A stretch of DNA of 64,000 bases. Source: an uncultured delta proteobacterium. Lineage in GTDB: Bacteria; Desulfobacterota; Syntrophia; Syntrophales; UBA8958. The position numbers were made by a program, and so were the translations under genes. Of the stretch, positions 23,179-31,437 are shown piece by piece (the stretch's first letter is position 1; the number at the start of each line of letters is the position of its first letter). The stretch spans positions 1-64,000 of the forward strand of contig CAISJV010000078.1 in the NCBI GenBank assembly GCA_903885795.1, in the 5' to 3' direction. A model generated the notes under the pieces. It saw only the letters and a program-made list of their open reading frames with translations. It did no database searches and was not told the origin of the DNA.

Positions 23179-23196
23179 GGGTAGCAATAGGGTAGC
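23179..23196. promoter_or_regulatory. Integrase arm-type sites, right end
   Basis: Two direct GGGTAGC boxes (23179-23185 and 23190-23196), 11 bp apart. The same pair with the same spacing occurs at 16943-16949 and 16954-16960 in front of the integrase gene. Helical-turn spacing and location just inside both attachment sites suggest integrase or excisionase binding. Confidence 0.55.
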
Positions 23197-23211
23197 AACG
23201 AAAACGAAAAA

Positions 23212-23237
23212 GGGGTTAACCATAATTGGCTAACCCC
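23212..23237 (-). terminator. Terminator of tRNA-Phe
   Basis: On the minus strand GGGGTTAGCC pairs with GGTTAACCCC and is followed by TTTTT. It ends the tRNA-Phe transcript and lies inside the island, so the element carries its own terminator to replace the displaced host one. Confidence 0.8.
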
Positions 23238-23293
23238 TTGATTTTCATGGTGGGCCAGGGCAGAATTGAACTGCCGACACTCGGATTTTCAGT
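23231..23293 (-). repeat. Attachment site of the tRNA-Phe island, right
   Basis: Identical in all 63 bp to 16752-16814. It covers the 3' half of the intact tRNA-Phe gene and a short 3' flank, so the integrated element restored the tRNA sequence on insertion. Confidence 0.9.
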
Positions 23294-23323
23294 CCGATGC
23301 TCTACCGACTGAGCTACCGGCCC
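23248..23323 (-). tRNA. tRNA-Phe (GAA)
   Basis: 76-nt cloverleaf on the minus strand with encoded CCA. Acceptor stem GGGCCGG pairs with CTGGCCC (one G-T), the T stem is GGCAG/CTGCC, and the anticodon loop CTGAAAA gives anticodon GAA. It is the integration target of the island to its left. Confidence 0.95.
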
Positions 23324-23392
23324 TCGGATAGATTGGACACCTATTAAATCTCTCTGCATTTGTCAAGGTATTTTTCTTTTCCCAGGGTGGTC

Positions 23393-23869
23393 TTACGGGC
23401 GCGCGGCGCCTTTGCTTTCTCGTACGACCAGGGTTCCGGCAATCTTGTCATGCCACCCCTGTTTGCGGGAATCGAAGGCAATCCAGACAAAACCGAGATA
23501 GAAGAAAAAACTGGAGACAATATATCCCACCCACCTTAGAAAGGCCGCGCCGAAGGTCATATTACCACTCTCCACCGGCACTACTTTCAAACCAAGAACC
23601 ATTTTCCCCGGCGTCTGCCCCGTGACGGCCACAAAACAGGTGAAATAAAGGGCGGTCACCATAACAACCGCACCCCAATAGGTGATTACGAACCAGGAGC
23701 CTATATCCGGCGGCGCTCCGGGCAAGAACAGATCACCATGGGCCAGATGTCCGAGTGCATAAGCCAGGAGACCCATCAGGAAAAAGACCAGATAGATGCC
23801 ATACAAAATAATCTGGTCGATCAGGAAGGCCAAGAGCCTCCGCCAGAACCCGCCATAGTGACTATTCAA
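23393..23869 (-). CDS. RDD-family membrane protein
   Basis: 158 residues with the RDD pattern: RRLLAFLIDQIILYGIYLVF (Arg and Asp in the first segment), a second and third hydrophobic segment (about 60-85 and 115-135), and the GQTPGKMVLGLKVV motif near 90 that is characteristic. It is a small inner-membrane protein; some RDD proteins are ion antiporters, but function here is unknown. Its start overlaps the rsmE stop by 4 bp (ATGA), so it is cotranslated. Confidence 0.9.
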   Translation of the reverse strand: MNSHYGGFWRRLLAFLIDQIILYGIYLVFFLMGLLAYALGHLAHGDLFLPGAPPDIGSWFVITYWGAVVMVTALYFTCFVAVTGQTPGKMVLGLKVVPVESGNMTFGAAFLRWVGYIVSSFFFYLGFVWIAFDSRKQGWHDKIAGTLVVRESKGAARP

Positions 23870-24771
23870 GTTTTTACCTCGCGGATATTATTAAACTTCA
23901 TGTCATCGTTCATTTCTGAGAAAATTCCCGTCTCATATTGCAGAATGGCGAGAACCACCAGAGATGCCGTTTCCACCCGCAACACTTGAGCCCCCAGGCC
24001 GGCAACGACGAAACCCCGCTCTTGGGCGCTGTTGACCTCCTCTCTGGGAAATCCCCCTTCCGGGCCGATAACCAGGAAAAAATGGTCGGCCTTTCGACCG
24101 TTTTCACTATGAAGAATGGACTTGACGCTCTGGCCGCCTTCCTCCCAGAAGATGATCGGACAGAAGGCTGCGTCTCTTACGTCGGCGAGGACAGGACACT
24201 TCGCGGCGGATTCTGATTCAGACCATGGGGGGGAAGGCGCCGCAATATCCTGTCGAGCCATCCTGAGCATGTCCTCTTCCCGCTGCGCCATCCTGAGGAT
24301 GTCTTCGTAAGGGACGACTTCTTCGATGGGGGGAATATCGGTGCGCCGACATCTTCTGGCCGCTTCGATCGCGATCTTGCGCCACCGCACGACCCGGTCG
24401 GCCGCTTTCTCGATGGACCATTTCGGCACCGACCGGGATGAGATAAAGGGGATGATTCGATCCACACCCAATTCCGTTGCCTTCTCAACAATGTCATCCA
24501 TTTTGGACCCTTTGGGAAGGGCCTGGGCCAGGGTCAATCGGCATGTTTTGCCGGCAATGGCGGTCCGGTTGACGATCCTTACCGCCAGATCCTGGGCATC
24601 CAGCCGCTCGACAACTCCCCGATAGTCGCTTCCCGACCCGTCGAAAAGGGTGACGGCATCGCCAATCCTGATGCGCAGGACATTTTTTAGATAGTGTTGA
24701 TGCTCCCCTCCGAGGGTATAGAGCTGTCGCTCACATAAAGGATGAGGTGAAAAAATGCGGGGCGTCGTCAC
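23866..24771 (-). CDS. rsmE: 16S rRNA (uracil1498-N3)-methyltransferase
   Basis: 301-residue RsmE of the SPOUT class. The C-terminal knot motifs are clear: LAQALPKGSKMDDIVEKATE, IPFISSRSV and FFLVIGPEGGFPREEV then LRVETASLVVLA. Family members are about 245 residues; here an insertion of roughly 45 residues (about 165-210) contains a near-duplicate ILRMAQREED/MLRMARQD followed by a Pro/Ser-rich stretch. I chose the GTG at 24769-24771, which shares one base with the prmA stop (TAGTG) and matches where homology starts. Confidence 0.9.
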   Translation of the reverse strand: MTTPRIFSPHPLCERQLYTLGGEHQHYLKNVLRIRIGDAVTLFDGSGSDYRGVVERLDAQDLAVRIVNRTAIAGKTCRLTLAQALPKGSKMDDIVEKATELGVDRIIPFISSRSVPKWSIEKAADRVVRWRKIAIEAARRCRRTDIPPIEEVVPYEDILRMAQREEDMLRMARQDIAAPSPPWSESESAAKCPVLADVRDAAFCPIIFWEEGGQSVKSILHSENGRKADHFFLVIGPEGGFPREEVNSAQERGFVVAGLGAQVLRVETASLVVLAILQYETGIFSEMNDDMKFNNIREVKT

Positions 24772-25706
24772 TAACGGTAGCCTTCTTTGGTGAAGACATA
24801 ACATATCCACTCTTTTTCCGTTAGCGTCCGGTGGACCACAAATGGCTCCGTAAAGAAGTGATGCTCCATATCCTCTCGGTTCTGTTCAATAATGCCGGAC
24901 ATGACGACAACTCCTCCCCTCCTGAGCAGAGAAATAAGCTGCGGTCGGAGTTTGATGAGCATTTTCGCGGTTAGATTGGCAACAATAAGGTCAAAGGTCT
25001 CATGAATAGTTTCAACATCACAGTGAACAACCTCGACCTTATCCTCTACCCCGTTCATGCGGACATTTTCCCCGGCAATTTCCACTGCCTGTTTGTCGAC
25101 ATCAACACAGAGAACCTTTCCGGCTCCTAACTTCGCGGCGGCAATTCCCAAAATGCCCGTGCCCGTACCCACATCAATAACCCGCCAGCTCCGGGCTGTC
25201 CGGTCCTGTAAGATCAGGTCTTCCATGGCCTGAAGACACATCCGGGTCGAGGGATGCTGACCCGTACCGAAGGCCATGCCGGGGTCCATCTCGATGATGA
25301 TGTCGTGTCCGCCAGGGCTGTAGCGCTCCCACGTCGGTTTGATGATGATGTTTTTTGTAACCCGCAGGGGCTTGAAGTATTTCTTCCAAGCCTCTCCCCA
25401 ATCGGCGTCAATAACCCATTCTGTGCTCCATTCCGGCCTGGGAAGGGCGGGAAACAATTGCATGAGGTCATCGATATAGGCCTCAAGAGCGTCGATGCGG
25501 TTGTCCACCCGAACGTCATGGGGAAGGTAAGCCTTCAGTGTTTCCTGAAGAATATCGTCCTGAAAACCGCTCCCATCCGGCAACTCCCCGCGTTCCTGGG
25601 ATACCCCCTGGGCGCCGATCTCCATAAGAAAGTTGGACAGGGTGTCGCTTAAGTCCGGGGACAAAACTATTTCTATTTTCAACCATTTTTCTTTTTGCTG
25701 TGCCAT
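24771..25706 (-). CDS. prmA: Ribosomal protein L11 methyltransferase
   Basis: 311-residue PrmA. An N-terminal L11-binding domain (residues 1-110) leads to a Rossmann methyltransferase with MAFGTGQHPSTRMCL, motif I VIDVGTGTGILGIAAAKLGA (about 182-201) and post-motif DLIVANLTA (NLTA in place of the usual NPPY/NILA type). It adds methyl groups to ribosomal protein L11. I chose the ATG at 25706 (AAGGG upstream) instead of the longer frame to 25820. It is followed by rsmE and the RDD gene in one operon. Confidence 0.92.
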   Translation of the reverse strand: MAQQKEKWLKIEIVLSPDLSDTLSNFLMEIGAQGVSQERGELPDGSGFQDDILQETLKAYLPHDVRVDNRIDALEAYIDDLMQLFPALPRPEWSTEWVIDADWGEAWKKYFKPLRVTKNIIIKPTWERYSPGGHDIIIEMDPGMAFGTGQHPSTRMCLQAMEDLILQDRTARSWRVIDVGTGTGILGIAAAKLGAGKVLCVDVDKQAVEIAGENVRMNGVEDKVEVVHCDVETIHETFDLIVANLTAKMLIKLRPQLISLLRRGGVVVMSGIIEQNREDMEHHFFTEPFVVHRTLTEKEWICYVFTKEGYR

Positions 25707-25763
25707 GACTCGACCCTTGCGTCCTCTCTCCCTTTGATATGTCAACATATCCTTTTTTTTATT

Positions 25764-25786
25764 ATATTTCAAGTAACTTGAAATAT
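25764..25786. promoter_or_regulatory. Perfect 23-bp palindrome in the divergent prmA/heme promoter region
   Basis: ATATTTCAAGT and its exact reverse complement ACTTGAAATAT around one central base. It lies 58 bp upstream of the prmA start and 55 bp upstream of the first heme gene. An 11-bp perfect half-site palindrome is typical of a dimeric repressor operator; the regulator is unknown. Confidence 0.7.
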
Positions 25787-25840
25787 TCGAGCGGTCGTGA
25801 TAGCGTGCCTGCCTGATCATCAGGGAAAGTGGGAGAGGTC

Positions 25841-26515
25841 GTGAAATATTATCCGATCTATCTGGATATTAGAGGGAAAAGGTGTGTCGTCGTCGGGGGT
25901 GGCGACGTCGCCGCAAGAAAGATTCTCCGTCTCCTTGAATGCGGGGCTATTGTCAGCGTTGTTTCTGGAAAACTAACGTCAACCCTCGTGAATATGGTAG
26001 AACAACGTCAAATTAGCCATGTGGCTGATAATTATGATCAGCAGTATCTATCCGGGGCCTTTCTGGTCATCGGCGCTACGGACCAGGAGGACGTCAATGA
26101 CCGGATCGCCGCCGATTGCAGATCCCGGGGCGTCATGGTCAATATCGTTGACGATCCGGGGCGCTGCGACTTCATCCTGCCGTCCCTGGTCAACCGGGGA
26201 AGCCTCTCCATCGCCGTCTCGACAGACGGTAAGAGCCCGGCCCTGGCCAGGAAGCTCCGGGAGGATCTGTCCGCCCAGTTCGGTCCGGAATACGAAGGCT
26301 ATCTTGATTTGCTGGGATGGTTGCGGGAAATGATCATCGCCGCCGGCCGGCCGGCCGACGATAATCGGAACATTTTCACCGCCCTCGTAAATTCTCCACT
26401 CCAGGGGCATATTCATGCGGGCCGCTGGCGAGAGGCCGAGGAAACCATTCGTGATCTGACGGCCCAGGAGATAGATCTGACCGCTTTCATCAACAGGGCA
26501 GGCAAGGGGATTTAG
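25841..26515 (+). CDS. Precorrin-2 dehydrogenase / sirohydrochlorin ferrochelatase-type
   Basis: 224 residues from a GTG at 25841 with GGAG about 7 nt upstream. The N-terminal NAD-binding domain has YLDIRGKRCVVVGGGDVAAR (about 5-24) and the segment FLVIGATDQEDVNDRI; the C-terminal half has VDDPGRCDFILPSLVNRGSL and SIAVSTDGKSPALARKLRED, as in the CysG N-terminal (Met8p-like) part. It oxidises precorrin-2 to sirohydrochlorin, and in some organisms inserts iron, giving siroheme. Here siroheme is also the likely heme precursor. It leads a tight gene series with the next gene 5 bp away. Confidence 0.9.
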   Translation: MKYYPIYLDIRGKRCVVVGGGDVAARKILRLLECGAIVSVVSGKLTSTLVNMVEQRQISHVADNYDQQYLSGAFLVIGATDQEDVNDRIAADCRSRGVMVNIVDDPGRCDFILPSLVNRGSLSIAVSTDGKSPALARKLREDLSAQFGPEYEGYLDLLGWLREMIIAAGRPADDNRNIFTALVNSPLQGHIHAGRWREAEETIRDLTAQEIDLTAFINRAGKGI

Positions 26516-26520
26516 CGACG

Positions 26521-27342
26521 ATGGACATCGATATGCTGCTTTACCGGGGGGCGCTCCTCGCCTACCTCCTCAGCACCCTGACCTATATTTTTTCTCTCCT
26601 TATCCGTCGCGTCTCCCCCGCCCGGGCGGCCACCTGGATGTTGACCGGGGCCTTCGGACTTCATACCCTGTTCTTCATAGTGCAGTGGCTGGGCAAAGGC
26701 TACAATCCCTTCCTCCGCATCCATGATATCCTTTCCTGCTTTGCCTGGGTCATGGCCGGCGTCTACCTGACCTTTCAACTGCGGACAAAAACCAGAGTCC
26801 TGGGGGCCTTTGTCTCTCCGGTGGTCTTCGTCCTCATGATCGTATCCTCCATCGGCATCGGCGGCTCCATGACCGTTCCGGAGGTCCTGAAGGGCGGCCT
26901 CGTCACCATCCACGCCATGCTTTCGGTTGTCGGAGAGGCCCTGTTTGCCGTAGCCTCCGTCGCCGGCTTCGTCTATCTGATTCAGGATGGACTCATAAAA
27001 AGTAAAAAGTCTAATAAATTCATTAAGTTGTTCCCATCTCTCCAGGATCTCGACCGGATCAATCATTTCTGTCTTCTCTGGGGAGTTCCCCTGTTGACCC
27101 TGGGGGTCGTGGCGGGTTCGATCTGGGCAAGAACCGTCTGGGGAAGCCACTGGCAGTGGGACCCCAAACAGATATGGACTCTGACGGCATGGCTCATTTA
27201 CGCCGTTCTTCTCCATCAGCGCCTCGCCATCGGCTGGAAGGGCCACAAGACGGCCATGCTGTCTGTTGCCGCCTTTGTGCTTCTCCTCGCCACACTTCTA
27301 GTCGAGAAGTCTTTTTTCACGACCATCCATCGGTTTTATTGA
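26521..27342 (+). CDS. CcsA/HemX-like cytochrome c biogenesis membrane protein
   Basis: 273 residues with about eight hydrophobic segments. The heme-handling signature appears as WGSHWQWDPKQIWTLTAWLI (about 210-229), with flanking His residues (GLHTLFFIV near 41, TIHAMLSVVGE near 131). The family passes heme across the inner membrane for cytochrome c assembly, and HemX-type members sit beside hemA as here. The gene is 5 bp after the precorrin-2 dehydrogenase gene and 3 bp before hemA, so it is almost certainly cotranscribed. Confidence 0.88.
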   Translation: MDIDMLLYRGALLAYLLSTLTYIFSLLIRRVSPARAATWMLTGAFGLHTLFFIVQWLGKGYNPFLRIHDILSCFAWVMAGVYLTFQLRTKTRVLGAFVSPVVFVLMIVSSIGIGGSMTVPEVLKGGLVTIHAMLSVVGEALFAVASVAGFVYLIQDGLIKSKKSNKFIKLFPSLQDLDRINHFCLLWGVPLLTLGVVAGSIWARTVWGSHWQWDPKQIWTLTAWLIYAVLLHQRLAIGWKGHKTAMLSVAAFVLLLATLLVEKSFFTTIHRFY

Positions 27343-27345
27343 GCC

Positions 27346-28626
27346 ATGAATCTGATCCTGATCGGCATGAATCACAAGACGGCCCCCGTGGAAATCCGGG
27401 AACGCCTGAGTATCGCCTGCAACGAGGGGTTCAATCCTCTGGACGAGATAAAAGCGATTCCCGGGGTCGGGGAGGCCCTCTATCTCTCGACGTGCAACCG
27501 GGTGGAAATCCTTGCCAGAACACAGGAGCACACGGACGCGGAAGAAGGCCTAAAATCCATGATCTACCGCCATGGAAACCTCGGGGAAGAAGATATGGCC
27601 AGATGTCTGTATGTATATCGTGACAGCGCTGCCATCCGCCATCTCTTCCGGGTCGCTGCAAGTCTCGATTCCCTCATCATGGGAGAGCCGCAGATCCTCG
27701 GCCAGGTGAAGGAGGCCTATCGCCTCGCAGTGGATCATCAGGCGGCAGGCGTCATCCTGAATAAACTCCTCCACCGGGCCTTCCGGGTCGCAAAAAGGGT
27801 CCGCACAGAGACGGGCATCGCCAGCCATGCCGTCTCCGTCAGTTACGCCGCCGTCGAATTGGCCAAAAAGATATTTGGCAACCTCAAAGGAAAAAAGGTT
27901 CTTCTCATCGGGGCGGGGGAAATGTCGGAGCTTGCCGCCCGCCATCTGATCAAGCACGGAGGAGACCAGATCTTCGTTACCAACCGGACTCATGAACGGG
28001 CCATCCAGATGGCAGCGGACTTCCAGGGGGTTCCCGTTGATTTCGATCACATCGGGGACAGCCTGCGGGAGGTGGACATCGTCATCAGCTCCACCGGGGC
28101 AACCGGCTATATCCTGACCTATGACATGGTCGCTGCCGTCCTGAAAAGACGTAAAAACCGCCTCCTGTTCCTCATCGATATCGCCGTCCCCCGGGACATC
28201 GATCCCCGGGCCGGGGATATCGACAATGTATATCTGTACAACATGGACAATCTTCAGGATATCGCCGATGACAATATGCAGATCCGCAGAGGGGAGGCGG
28301 AAAAAGGGGAACTGATCGTCGCCGCAGAGACGGACAGATACATCGAGTGGTTCAACACCCTCACCGTCGTTCCGACCATCGTCTCCCTCAAGGAAAAAGC
28401 CACGGGGATTATTCACGCGGAGCTGGAAAGAGCCAACGGGTGGTTACGGAATTTGCGAGAGGAAGACCGGGAAGGGGTGGAGATATTGGCTAACGCCATC
28501 GTCAACAAGATCCTCCACGATCCCATGACCTGCCTGAAGGAGGAAAGCCAGGAAGGATCGGCCCTGGCCTATGTCGCCGCTATCCGGCGCCTGTTCCGCC
28601 TCGATGGATCGAGGGACAGCGAATAA
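27346..28626 (+). CDS. hemA: Glutamyl-tRNA reductase
   Basis: 426 residues. Catalytic Cys is in LSTCNRVE (about residue 50), with the N-terminal GMNHKTAPVEIRERLS. The NADPH domain has VLLIGAGEMSELAARHLIKH (about 184-203) and IFVTNRTHERA; the C-terminal dimer helices follow. It reduces glutamyl-tRNA to glutamate-1-semialdehyde, the first committed step of tetrapyrrole synthesis, and is usually the regulated step. It starts 3 bp after the CcsA-like gene. Confidence 0.97.
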   Translation: MNLILIGMNHKTAPVEIRERLSIACNEGFNPLDEIKAIPGVGEALYLSTCNRVEILARTQEHTDAEEGLKSMIYRHGNLGEEDMARCLYVYRDSAAIRHLFRVAASLDSLIMGEPQILGQVKEAYRLAVDHQAAGVILNKLLHRAFRVAKRVRTETGIASHAVSVSYAAVELAKKIFGNLKGKKVLLIGAGEMSELAARHLIKHGGDQIFVTNRTHERAIQMAADFQGVPVDFDHIGDSLREVDIVISSTGATGYILTYDMVAAVLKRRKNRLLFLIDIAVPRDIDPRAGDIDNVYLYNMDNLQDIADDNMQIRRGEAEKGELIVAAETDRYIEWFNTLTVVPTIVSLKEKATGIIHAELERANGWLRNLREEDREGVEILANAIVNKILHDPMTCLKEESQEGSALAYVAAIRRLFRLDGSRDSE

Positions 28627-28671
28627 TAAATGGAGGTTCGGGGTGGGGATGGGGTTAGATAAAGGAGAGAC

Positions 28672-29604
28672 ATGATTAAAGGCACAATACGTATAGGAAC
28701 GCGCGGTAGCGCCTTAGCCTTGGCCCAGTCCAAATGGATCAAAGAGCAGATCGAAAAAAGCCGCCCCGGCATCGGGGTCGAACTGATCATTATCAAGACG
28801 AAGGGGGACATCATGCAGGATGTGGCCCTTGTCAAGATCGGCGGGAAAGGGGTCTTCGTCAAGGAAATCGAGGACGCCCTGCTGCGGGGAGATATCGATC
28901 TGGCCGTCCACAGCATGAAGGATGTTCCCTCCCTCCTTCCCGAGGGATTGGAGATCGCCGTCACTCCCGAACGGGAGGATCCCCGGGATGTCCTGGTCGC
29001 GAAGAACCGGATCAAGTTCGAGGCCATGCCCCAGCGAGCCCGGATCGGCACCGGCTCCCTGCGCAGGGGCTTTCAGATCCGCAGTATTTTGCCGGATGTA
29101 GAGATTGTTCCCATCCGTGGCAACCTGGATACAAGACTGAAAAAAGTGGAGACCCAGGATCTTGACGCCGTGGTCATTGCCGCTGCCGGCATCCGGCGCC
29201 TGGGATGGATCAGCCGGGTGACCCAGTTTCTCCCCGTGGAAATGATTCTCCCCGCCGTCGGTCAGGGGACCCTGGCCCTGGAGGTGCGGGGAGATGACAA
29301 ATCAGTCAGGGAAACCATTGCCTTTCTCAACCACCCACCGACGTGGAGGGAAACCAGGGCGGAACGGGCCTTTCTCAGCCGCCTCGGAGGAGGCTGCCAG
29401 CTTCCCTTGGCGGCCTACGCCAAAACAGAGGGTCCGGACATCAAGATCGTGGGCATGTTGGGAACCATCGACGGGCATACCCTGATCCGTGAAGAGGTCC
29501 GGGGGGCTGCCGCCTCCTGTGACGACCTGGGAACACAATTAGCGGAAATCATCATCAGTCGCGGTGGCAAGGCCATCCTGGATCAGGTTTATCAAGGCTG
29601 CTGA
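28672..29604 (+). CDS. hemC: Hydroxymethylbilane synthase (porphobilinogen deaminase)
   Basis: 310 residues. N-terminal IRIGTRGSALALAQSKW is the family start; DLAVHSMKDVP holds the catalytic Asp, and the dipyrromethane cofactor Cys is in GGGCQLPLAAYA (about residue 242). It polymerises four porphobilinogen molecules. A GGAGAG site lies 5 nt before the ATG; the 45-bp gap after hemA has no visible terminator, so it is in the same operon. Confidence 0.97.
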   Translation: MIKGTIRIGTRGSALALAQSKWIKEQIEKSRPGIGVELIIIKTKGDIMQDVALVKIGGKGVFVKEIEDALLRGDIDLAVHSMKDVPSLLPEGLEIAVTPEREDPRDVLVAKNRIKFEAMPQRARIGTGSLRRGFQIRSILPDVEIVPIRGNLDTRLKKVETQDLDAVVIAAAGIRRLGWISRVTQFLPVEMILPAVGQGTLALEVRGDDKSVRETIAFLNHPPTWRETRAERAFLSRLGGGCQLPLAAYAKTEGPDIKIVGMLGTIDGHTLIREEVRGAAASCDDLGTQLAEIIISRGGKAILDQVYQGC

Positions 29605-29628
29605 TAAAATGAAGCGAGGAAAGAAGAA

Positions 29629-31182
29629 ATGACGGAGCGAGGGAAAGTTTACATCATCGGCGCCGGTCCCGGCGATCCGGGACTGATCACTGTGAAGGGC
29701 GCCCAGGGCATCACCCGGGCTGATGTCATCATCTACGATCATCTCGTCAGCGAGGAGCTTCTGGGCTACGCCCGTAAAAATGCGCGCCTGATCTACGCCG
29801 GGAAAAAAGGGGGCGATCACACTCTCCCCCAGGATGAGATCAACCGTCTCCTCGTTGCGGAAGCTGAAAAAGGGTTCACCGTAGCCCGCCTCAAGGGGGG
29901 CGATCCCTTCATCTTCGGCCGGGGAGGGGAAGAGGCGGAGACCCTCGCCGCCGCCGGAATTCCCTTCGAGATCATCCCCGGGGTCACCGCTGCCGTAGCC
30001 GTCCCCGCCTACGCGGGAATTCCCCTGACCCACCGGGGCCTGACCTCGACATTGGCCTTTGTGACGGGCCATGAAGACCCGACCAAGGAAGAAAGCGACA
30101 TCGATTGGCAGGCCCTGGCCGGCATCGGGACCCTTGTCTTTTTCATGGGGGTGAAAAATCTCCCCTCCATCGCCACCCGCCTTATCGCCAATGGAAAAGA
30201 TCCTCATACCCCCGCCGCTCTCATCCGCTGGGGGACAACGGCTGATCAGGAAACCCTAACCGGCGTTCTGGCGGATATTGCGGCCAAGGCAGCCGCCCAT
30301 GGTTTCACACCGCCGTCGCTTCTCGTCGTCGGCCCGGTTGTGAGCCTCCGGGAGACATTGAACTGGTTCGAAAAAAGACCCCTCTTCGGGAAGGGTGTCG
30401 TCATTACCAGACCGGAACCACAGGCGGAATCCTTCGCCGCCCTCCTTCATGAGCAGGGGGCAAGGGCCATCCATTTCCCCACCATTCAAATCGTACCGCC
30501 CGAGTCATGGACCGCCCTGGATGACGCCCTGGAGCATCTCGATGATTACGCTTGGATCATCTTCACCAGCGCCAACGGCGTCCGCTTCTTCTTCCAGCGC
30601 CTTCAGGAACAGGGCCGGGACATCCGGGCGCTGAAAAATATCCGGATCTCCACCATCGGTCCGGCAACGGCGGTCATTCTGGAAAAGATGGGTGTCAAGG
30701 TGGATCTTGTCCCTAAGGAGTATATCTCGGAAGGCGTCGTGAAGGCCTTTCAGGGCCAGGACATTAGGGGGGCGAGGATACTCCTGCCTCGGGCGGAAAT
30801 GGCCCGGGACGTCATCCCGGCAGGTCTGGAAAAAATGGGGGCCCGGGTTGACGTCGTCACCGTTTACCGAACCATCTCCTCAGGACGCCGCCCCGAAGAA
30901 CTGGACAGCCTGATCAAGGAGGGAAAGGTCGATGTAATAACTTTCACCAGTCCTTCGACGGTAACTTGCTTTCAAGAGATCATGGGCCGGGATTACGTCC
31001 TGCCCCCCCGGGTTAAGATAGCGGCCATTGGTCCCGTAACCGCCGCTGCCGTGCATAAGGCCGGCCTGAAAGTGGACATTTTGCAGGAAACCTATACCAT
31101 CGAAGGGCTGGTGGCCGGGATGCAGGACTTCTTCCGGGAAAACATCGGCGGTATCCTGAAAGTGAGACAGGATAAGCCTTAA
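29629..31182 (+). CDS. Fused uroporphyrinogen-III C-methyltransferase / uroporphyrinogen-III synthase
   Basis: 517 residues with two enzymes. The CobA/SUMT half (1-245) has VYIIGAGPGDPGLITVKGAQ, ARLKGGDPFIFGRGGEEAET and the PGVTAAVAVPAYAGIPLTHR stretch; the HemD half (about 250-505) has VVITRPEPQAESFAALL, IIFTSANGVRFFF and VITFTSPSTVTCF. It cyclises hydroxymethylbilane to uroporphyrinogen III and methylates it to precorrin-2, which feeds siroheme (and, in this pathway, heme). The fusion is common in anaerobes. It is 24 bp after hemC. Confidence 0.96.
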   Translation: MTERGKVYIIGAGPGDPGLITVKGAQGITRADVIIYDHLVSEELLGYARKNARLIYAGKKGGDHTLPQDEINRLLVAEAEKGFTVARLKGGDPFIFGRGGEEAETLAAAGIPFEIIPGVTAAVAVPAYAGIPLTHRGLTSTLAFVTGHEDPTKEESDIDWQALAGIGTLVFFMGVKNLPSIATRLIANGKDPHTPAALIRWGTTADQETLTGVLADIAAKAAAHGFTPPSLLVVGPVVSLRETLNWFEKRPLFGKGVVITRPEPQAESFAALLHEQGARAIHFPTIQIVPPESWTALDDALEHLDDYAWIIFTSANGVRFFFQRLQEQGRDIRALKNIRISTIGPATAVILEKMGVKVDLVPKEYISEGVVKAFQGQDIRGARILLPRAEMARDVIPAGLEKMGARVDVVTVYRTISSGRRPEELDSLIKEGKVDVITFTSPSTVTCFQEIMGRDYVLPPRVKIAAIGPVTAAAVHKAGLKVDILQETYTIEGLVAGMQDFFRENIGGILKVRQDKP

Positions 31183-31390
31183 AGCTTTCTTAAGACAGGA
31201 AGGTAACAGAATTTGCCTGACAAACGATGATTATTTATTTATTTTTTCGTTTGCGTTTTCCCTGGGATGGTTGTATAAATAGCAGGTTTTTCGCCTATGC
31301 TGCTTTAGTGGCGGATCGTGTTCTGTGTGCACGGATACGAAATCGGCCGAGCGGACTTTGGCTCCCGTCCAAGCGATCGCTTCTTTCCGA

Positions 31391-31418
31391 AAATGACCCC
31401 TATCAATGAGGGTCATTT
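31391..31418 (+). promoter_or_regulatory. Hairpin in the leader of the PilT-like gene
   Basis: AAATGACCC (31391-31399) pairs with GGGTCATTT (31410-31418) over a 10-nt loop. The AGGAGG ribosome site begins 8 nt later, so it could modulate translation. The 255-bp leader (31183-31437) holds no ORF of note; it does not match a c-di-GMP riboswitch pattern that I recognise. Confidence 0.5.
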
Positions 31419-31437
31419 AACTTTCAGGAGGCTTTTT

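Larger units (their letters stand above)
16752..23293. mobile_element. Genomic island integrated in tRNA-Phe
   Basis: About 6.5 kb bounded by a 63-bp perfect direct repeat, one copy inside an intact tRNA-Phe gene (right) and one in a displaced tRNA 3' end (left). A tyrosine integrase gene starts about 150 bp inside the left end. Paired GGGTAGC boxes with an 11-bp period occur inside both ends (16943 and 16954; 23179 and 23190), as expected for integrase arm sites. The interior is visibly more AT-rich than the flanks and holds mostly unknown genes. No phage structural or conjugation genes are seen, so it is a small integrative element or satellite. Confidence 0.9.

Noticed and set aside
16752-23293. 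Prophage
   Set aside because: No capsid, tail, terminase large subunit or lysis genes; an integrative element or satellite fits better.
26512-27246. 244-codon minus-strand ORF opposite the CcsA-like gene
   Set aside because: Gly/Asp-rich antisense shadow of hydrophobic codons; the plus-strand protein has a clear family pattern.
31183-31437. c-di-GMP riboswitch before the PilT-like gene
   Set aside because: The neighbourhood (PilZ) is suggestive, but the conserved core bases of the class I motif are not found; only a simple hairpin is visible.
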